Assembly (NCBI RefSeq): GCF_003385115.1
Contig: NZ_QUNI01000014.1
Location: 41,510 to 105,509, forward strand
Source: Flavobacterium aquicola
Lineage (GTDB): Bacteria; Bacteroidota; Bacteroidia; Flavobacteriales; Flavobacteriaceae
Length of the DNA: 64,000 nt
Reading direction: 5' to 3'
Both the position numbers and the translations under genes were made by a program. Under the pieces are notes generated by a model that ran no database searches, was not told the DNA's origin, and was given only the letters and a program-made list of their open reading frames with translations. Numbering within the stretch: position 1 is the first letter of the stretch; every line of letters begins with the position of its first letter. This document shows positions 61,217 to 64,000 of this stretch, piece by piece.

Positions 61217-61707
61217 ATGAATTGATGTTTAACGGTAGGAAAAAGTGTTTGAATGGCACTTTTACAAAAAAGTTACACTTATGTAACTCGTGTAAGTAAT
61301 TAAAAAACAGTTGTTTAACACATAAAGTAAAATGTAATGGTATTTATTGGCAATAAAATTGGTTCTAATGCCACACGTATAGTCCCTATATTTTTTTGCG
61401 GAAGCTTGTTATTCACTCCCGATAGGGAGCGCACCCCTACCCAGTATTGAGTTTACATAGTATATACAGCAGTAACATAAGTGTAACCATTCAAAAACCA
61501 CAAAAGACAATACCAAAAAAAAGGTCGAAAAAAGGCGATTTGATAGACCAACGCACTTTTGAGAAAATTTTTTCGAATGGGGCTATCTGATTTAAAACTA
61601 TTTCAAAACGTTTCAAAAAATACCCGATAGAAAAACCCATAGAAAAAAGGCAGTTTTATTACTTTTTATTACCATTTAACTACTCAAAATATCAAAACCT
61701 CCCGATA
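61217..61707. other. Origin-like gene-free region of the element
   Basis: About 490 bp without a gene. Inverted arms GTTACACTTATGT (61272-61284) and ACATAAGTGTAAC (61475-61487) lie about 190 bp apart; the left one is itself part of the palindrome GTTACActtaTGTAAC. A GC-rich hairpin CTCCC-GATA-GGGAG (61416-61429) lies between. Downstream is A-rich sequence with several CAAAACG and CCCGATA words. The layout resembles a replication origin, by inference. Confidence 0.5.
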
Positions 61708-62043
61708 ATGAAAAAATCAAAAAAAAAATCTGTGATACCCAAAAAGCGAAACACCTATTCACTGGATCAAAAAGCCAGTGCAAAGCGTTTTTATTTGATG
61801 GGTTTGACACTTCAAGAAATTAGCAAATTAATTGATGCACCAGTACGAACAATTGAAAAATGGCAAATTGCCGAAAGCTGGAAACAATTAAAAGAAACAA
61901 CCTCGATCCAACACAAAGCCTTGGATTTAAAAGAGAGTGGCAAAACGGATAAAGAAATATCAACATTGCTAAATAGAAGCACTGTTACAATATGGCGTTA
62001 TATAAACACTGCAAAAAAAGATAGAACAAATGGAACTAAATAA
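61708..62043 (+). CDS. Helix-turn-helix protein, terminase-small-subunit-like
   Basis: A 111-residue basic protein with two HTH segments: DQKASAKRFYLMGLTLQEISKLIDAPVRTIEKWQIAESWKQLK (about 20-62) and ESGKTDKEISTLLNRSTVTIWRYIN (about 77-101). The first resembles the DNA-binding part of phage terminase small subunits and of small transposase-like proteins. It overlaps the next gene by 14 nt. It is more likely a DNA-binding regulator than part of a packaging machine, since no large terminase is present. Confidence 0.7.
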   Translation: MKKSKKKSVIPKKRNTYSLDQKASAKRFYLMGLTLQEISKLIDAPVRTIEKWQIAESWKQLKETTSIQHKALDLKESGKTDKEISTLLNRSTVTIWRYINTAKKDRTNGTK

Positions 62044-62971
62044 AACGAGCATTAAAGGTTTGTATTTGACAACCGAGGGCAAAGCGTGGCATAAAAGCGC
62101 AAAGCGTGAAATACCAGCCTCCACAAACGGCAAAGTTAGGTTTAACGGCAAATTGTATGATTTGCAAAAAATAATGATTGAAACCAAGCCAAAAGCACCA
62201 AAGCGACCAGTTAAAAAAAGTGTTTTCGTTCGGGAACTTCATAAACTCGGATATAGAAAAACTAAAATAACAGGTCTATTTATTACAAATGCTGGACTTT
62301 GTTATAATTCCGTATCAAAAAGAAGTTTAGCCATTAGAAAAGGCAAAACTGCCATTAACGGCAAAAATTATAATGTAGCAAAGATTGTTTTAGATACATT
62401 TTGTAAAATTCCAATTCGTAACGGTCAAATAAGCTTTAAAAACGGTAATGATAAAGATTTTTACTTTGAAAATTTAGATTACAAAAGCACTATAAAGCAA
62501 TTGCCACCCAATGAAACCGATTTGCTCCAGTGCATTAGGTTTTATTTTGAAATTGATAAAAAGCTAACTACTTCAAACATACTTTTCAAATGTTATTTGA
62601 ATGAAATTGCAGTAAAACGAAATTTCATTTTTTTGTATAAAGACAATGATTTTATTTTATTTTTAGAATGGTTAAAACCGTTTGGAACAAACCAAAGCAA
62701 AGCCGAAATTAGCAAAACCCATAATTACAGTACAATTAACGGAACTAATGCTATAAATAAATATTTGACAATGTTAGTAAATGAATGTATGCAGGATTTT
62801 GAAAATGGCAAATTGAAAGTAAAAGAATTTAAGCCAAAGCCACCAACAAAAAACCAAAAATTAAAGGACTTGCAAAAGTCTGTTAATGAAATGGGGTTAA
62901 GCGTTAAAATTCCTTTGCGAAAATCGAGTACAAAAGAATTATTAGACAAATTTAAAACTCATTTAAAATAA
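62030..62971 (+). CDS. Protein with duplicated NUMOD-like unit
   Basis: A 313-residue basic protein with two similar units: SIKGLYLTTEGKAWHKSAKREIPAS...FNGKLYDLQKIMIET (about 7-52) and KITGLFITNAGLCYNSVSKRSLAIRKGKTAINGKNYNVAKIVLDTF (about 79-123). Such units with GK-NGK-Y-V/L-KIVL resemble the NUMOD/AP2-like DNA-recognition modules linked to homing endonucleases, but no HNH or GIY-YIG nuclease domain is seen. The C-terminal half is helical. It overlaps the HTH gene upstream by 14 nt and is the last large gene of the element. Confidence 0.6.
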   Translation: MELNKTSIKGLYLTTEGKAWHKSAKREIPASTNGKVRFNGKLYDLQKIMIETKPKAPKRPVKKSVFVRELHKLGYRKTKITGLFITNAGLCYNSVSKRSLAIRKGKTAINGKNYNVAKIVLDTFCKIPIRNGQISFKNGNDKDFYFENLDYKSTIKQLPPNETDLLQCIRFYFEIDKKLTTSNILFKCYLNEIAVKRNFIFLYKDNDFILFLEWLKPFGTNQSKAEISKTHNYSTINGTNAINKYLTMLVNECMQDFENGKLKVKEFKPKPPTKNQKLKDLQKSVNEMGLSVKIPLRKSSTKELLDKFKTHLK

Positions 62972-63295
62972 AGATAAAATCAGTGCTGTTTTAGTCAATT
63001 TTGTAGTGGTTTGGTCTGTACAGGACTTGAATTAAACATTACAAACACCACTAAATCAAAATGTTAACAAAAATATATTGACTATTGGTAGAAAAATGGT
63101 AGAAATAGGCTGTGTTTTTCAAACCTAAAAGCTAGAAAAAAAGCTAAATGATAATAGTTTTATTATCCCAAATAATTAACCAAATTTAATGTCACAGCTT
63201 AAAATTTAATGTTTACAGACCTTTGAAAAAAAGTCTAAAAAAGGTGTCCTATTTTATTTTTCATGCCTTTTAGACCTTGCTCAAAAATTATAAAC
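62972..63295. other. Right end region of the integrative element
   Basis: About 320 bp. It contains a hairpin-like pair TAGTGGT...ACCACTA (63004-63055) and two arm-type sites GGTAGAA (63087-63093, 63098-63104) in opposite orientation to the left-end sites. No tRNA-derived sequence is recognised, so the attachment core is unknown. Confidence 0.5.
63087..63104 (-). repeat. Right-end arm-type sites
   Basis: On the minus strand TTCTACC occurs twice, 11 bp apart, matching the left-end sites 53356-53384 but inverted. Confidence 0.6.
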
Positions 63296-63409
63296 ATGGA
63301 AACATTAAACTTGATCAACGATCTATTAAGTACTTTGGTTATTTGTCTAAAACTTATAGGAGAAACAAAGAGAATTTTAGCAAAGAAACATACAAAAAAG
63401 AAAAAATAA
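63296..63409 (+). CDS. 37-residue ORF in front of the tandem array
   Basis: METLNLINDLLSTLVICLKL leads into a lysine-rich tail ending HTKKKK. It has a hydrophobic centre and a strongly basic end, like small membrane-active or DNA-binding peptides. Its stop lies one base before the first unit of the 50-bp array. The evidence is only composition and an A-rich region before the ATG, so it may be chance. Confidence 0.35.
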   Translation: METLNLINDLLSTLVICLKLIGETKRILAKKHTKKKK

Positions 63410-63410
63410 A

Positions 63411-64000
63411 CTGCTGGAGCTATTCCCTGGAACTGATCTGCCGATCCAATATGAGCCGATCTGCTGGAGCTATTCCCTGGAACTGATCTGCCGATCCAAT
63501 GTGAGCCGATCTGCTGGAGCTATTCCCTGGAACTGATCTGCCGATCCAATATGAGCCGATCTGCTGGAGCTATTCCCTGGAACTGATCTGCCGATCCAAT
63601 GTGAGCCGATCTGCTGGAGCTATTCCCTGGAACTGATCTGCCGATCCAATATGAGCCGATCTGCTGGAGCTATTCCCTGGAACTGATCTGCCGATCCAAT
63701 ATGAGCCGATCTGCTGGAGCTATTCCCTGGAACTGATCTGCCGATCCAATGTGAGCCGATCTGCTGGAGCTATTCCCTGGAACTGATCTGCCGATCCAAT
63801 GTGAGCCGATCTGCTGGAGCTATTCCCTGGAACTGATCTGCCGATCCAATGTGAGCCGATCTGCTGGAGCTATTCCCTGGAACTGATCTGCCGATCCAAT
63901 ATGAGCCGATCTGCTGGAGCTATTCCCTGGAACTGATCTGCCGATCCAATATGAGCCGATCTGCTGGAGCTATTCCCTGGAACTGATCTGCCGATCCAAT
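63411..64000. repeat. Tandem array of 50-bp units, open at the window edge
   Basis: Eleven full units and the first 40 bp of a twelfth. Each unit starts ctgctggagctattccctgg and ends atgagccgat or gtgagccgat. Units are otherwise identical; position 41 alternates as A,G,A,G,A,A,G,G,G,A,A. GC content is about 52%, well above the surroundings. The word GATCTGC appears twice per unit. There are no unique spacers, so it is not a CRISPR array, and the 50-bp period does not keep one reading frame. Confidence 0.9.

Larger units (their letters stand above)
53285..63276. mobile_element. Integrative element next to tRNA(CAU), about 10 kb
   Basis: The segment from the tRNA to about 63.1-63.3 kb contains a tyrosine recombinase next to the tRNA, then a run of same-strand, mostly unidentified small genes, and TTCTACC arm-type sites near each end in opposite orientation (53356-53384 and 63087-63104). 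A shared leader motif and a long inverted repeat occur only here. No copy of the tRNA 3' end was found at the right, so the exact ends are not fixed. Satellite prophage, plasmid-like element or small genomic island are all possible. Confidence 0.72.

Noticed and set aside
63000..63276. Right attachment site as a copy of the tRNA 3' end
   Set aside because: I found no stretch matching the T-arm or acceptor end of the tRNA at 53180-53253; the core sequence is not identifiable by eye.
63277..63486. 69-residue ORF running into the tandem array
   Set aside because: The 50-bp period shifts the frame at every unit, so the ORF is accidental; a shorter ORF ends before the array.
63411..64000. CRISPR array
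   Set aside because: Units are directly adjacent and identical; there are no unique spacers, leader or cas genes.

Overview
The window looks like chromosome from a Flavobacterium-type member of the Bacteroidota. The base composition is AT-rich. Many genes are preceded by the Bacteroidota -7 promoter element TAnnTTTG rather than a Shine-Dalgarno sequence. Outer-membrane barrels, lipoproteins and type IX secretion tails are typical of the group. The core genes (trmB, glycyl-tRNA synthetase, thiL, lepA, dusB, rbfA, methylmalonyl-CoA epimerase) also resemble flavobacterial versions.

Region by region: 0-5 kb holds the edge of a probable LysE exporter, trmB, an AsmA-like operon and an outer-membrane barrel. 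5-8.6 kb holds an orphan minigene, the RNA-repair/ribosome-rescue operon rtcB-prfH-TPR, and a convergent S30AE ribosome-associated factor. 8.6-14.2 kb is a compact minus-strand defence-type island: XRE regulator, cytosine-5 methyltransferase, a protein with two GHKL ATPase domains, a receiver-like protein and a Vsr endonuclease. 14.3-24.6 kb has a split ThrE exporter, prolyl oligopeptidase, a rearranged tRNA-Gly locus with a GIY-YIG gene, an enoyl-CoA hydratase-like gene, two unidentified envelope proteins and ComF. 24.7-32.3 kb has a type IX-tailed TPR protein, glycyl-tRNA synthetase, a LytTR regulator with an altered receiver, a small exported protein carrying a selected 16-residue repeat, and a TPR sensor kinase with its response regulator. 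32.4-38.7 kb encodes a 1740-residue secreted repeat protein and a beta-helix protein. 39-53 kb is mostly housekeeping: thiL, pfkB, DinB, WYL regulator, lepA, dusB, a LolC/E-type permease, rbfA and mce.

From the tRNA(CAU) gene at 53.18 kb to about 63.1-63.3 kb lies an integrative element. It has a tyrosine recombinase, about 17 mostly unidentified small genes, a possible replication initiator, and TTCTACC arm-type sites with 11-bp spacing near both ends in opposite orientation. Several of its genes share a private leader, C(C/T)AATACGCTA, placed 4-5 nt before the start codon. A perfect 26-bp inverted repeat flanks a promoter in front of a small DNA-binding protein. The window ends inside a tandem array of 50-bp units.

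The most interesting candidates are the two-component-like methyltransferase island, the conserved peptide repeat beside a sensor kinase, the six-copy 22-bp motif array at 42.2 kb, the leader motif of the integrative element, and the tRNA/GIY-YIG locus. All functional statements rest on reading motifs by eye; no database search was possible.
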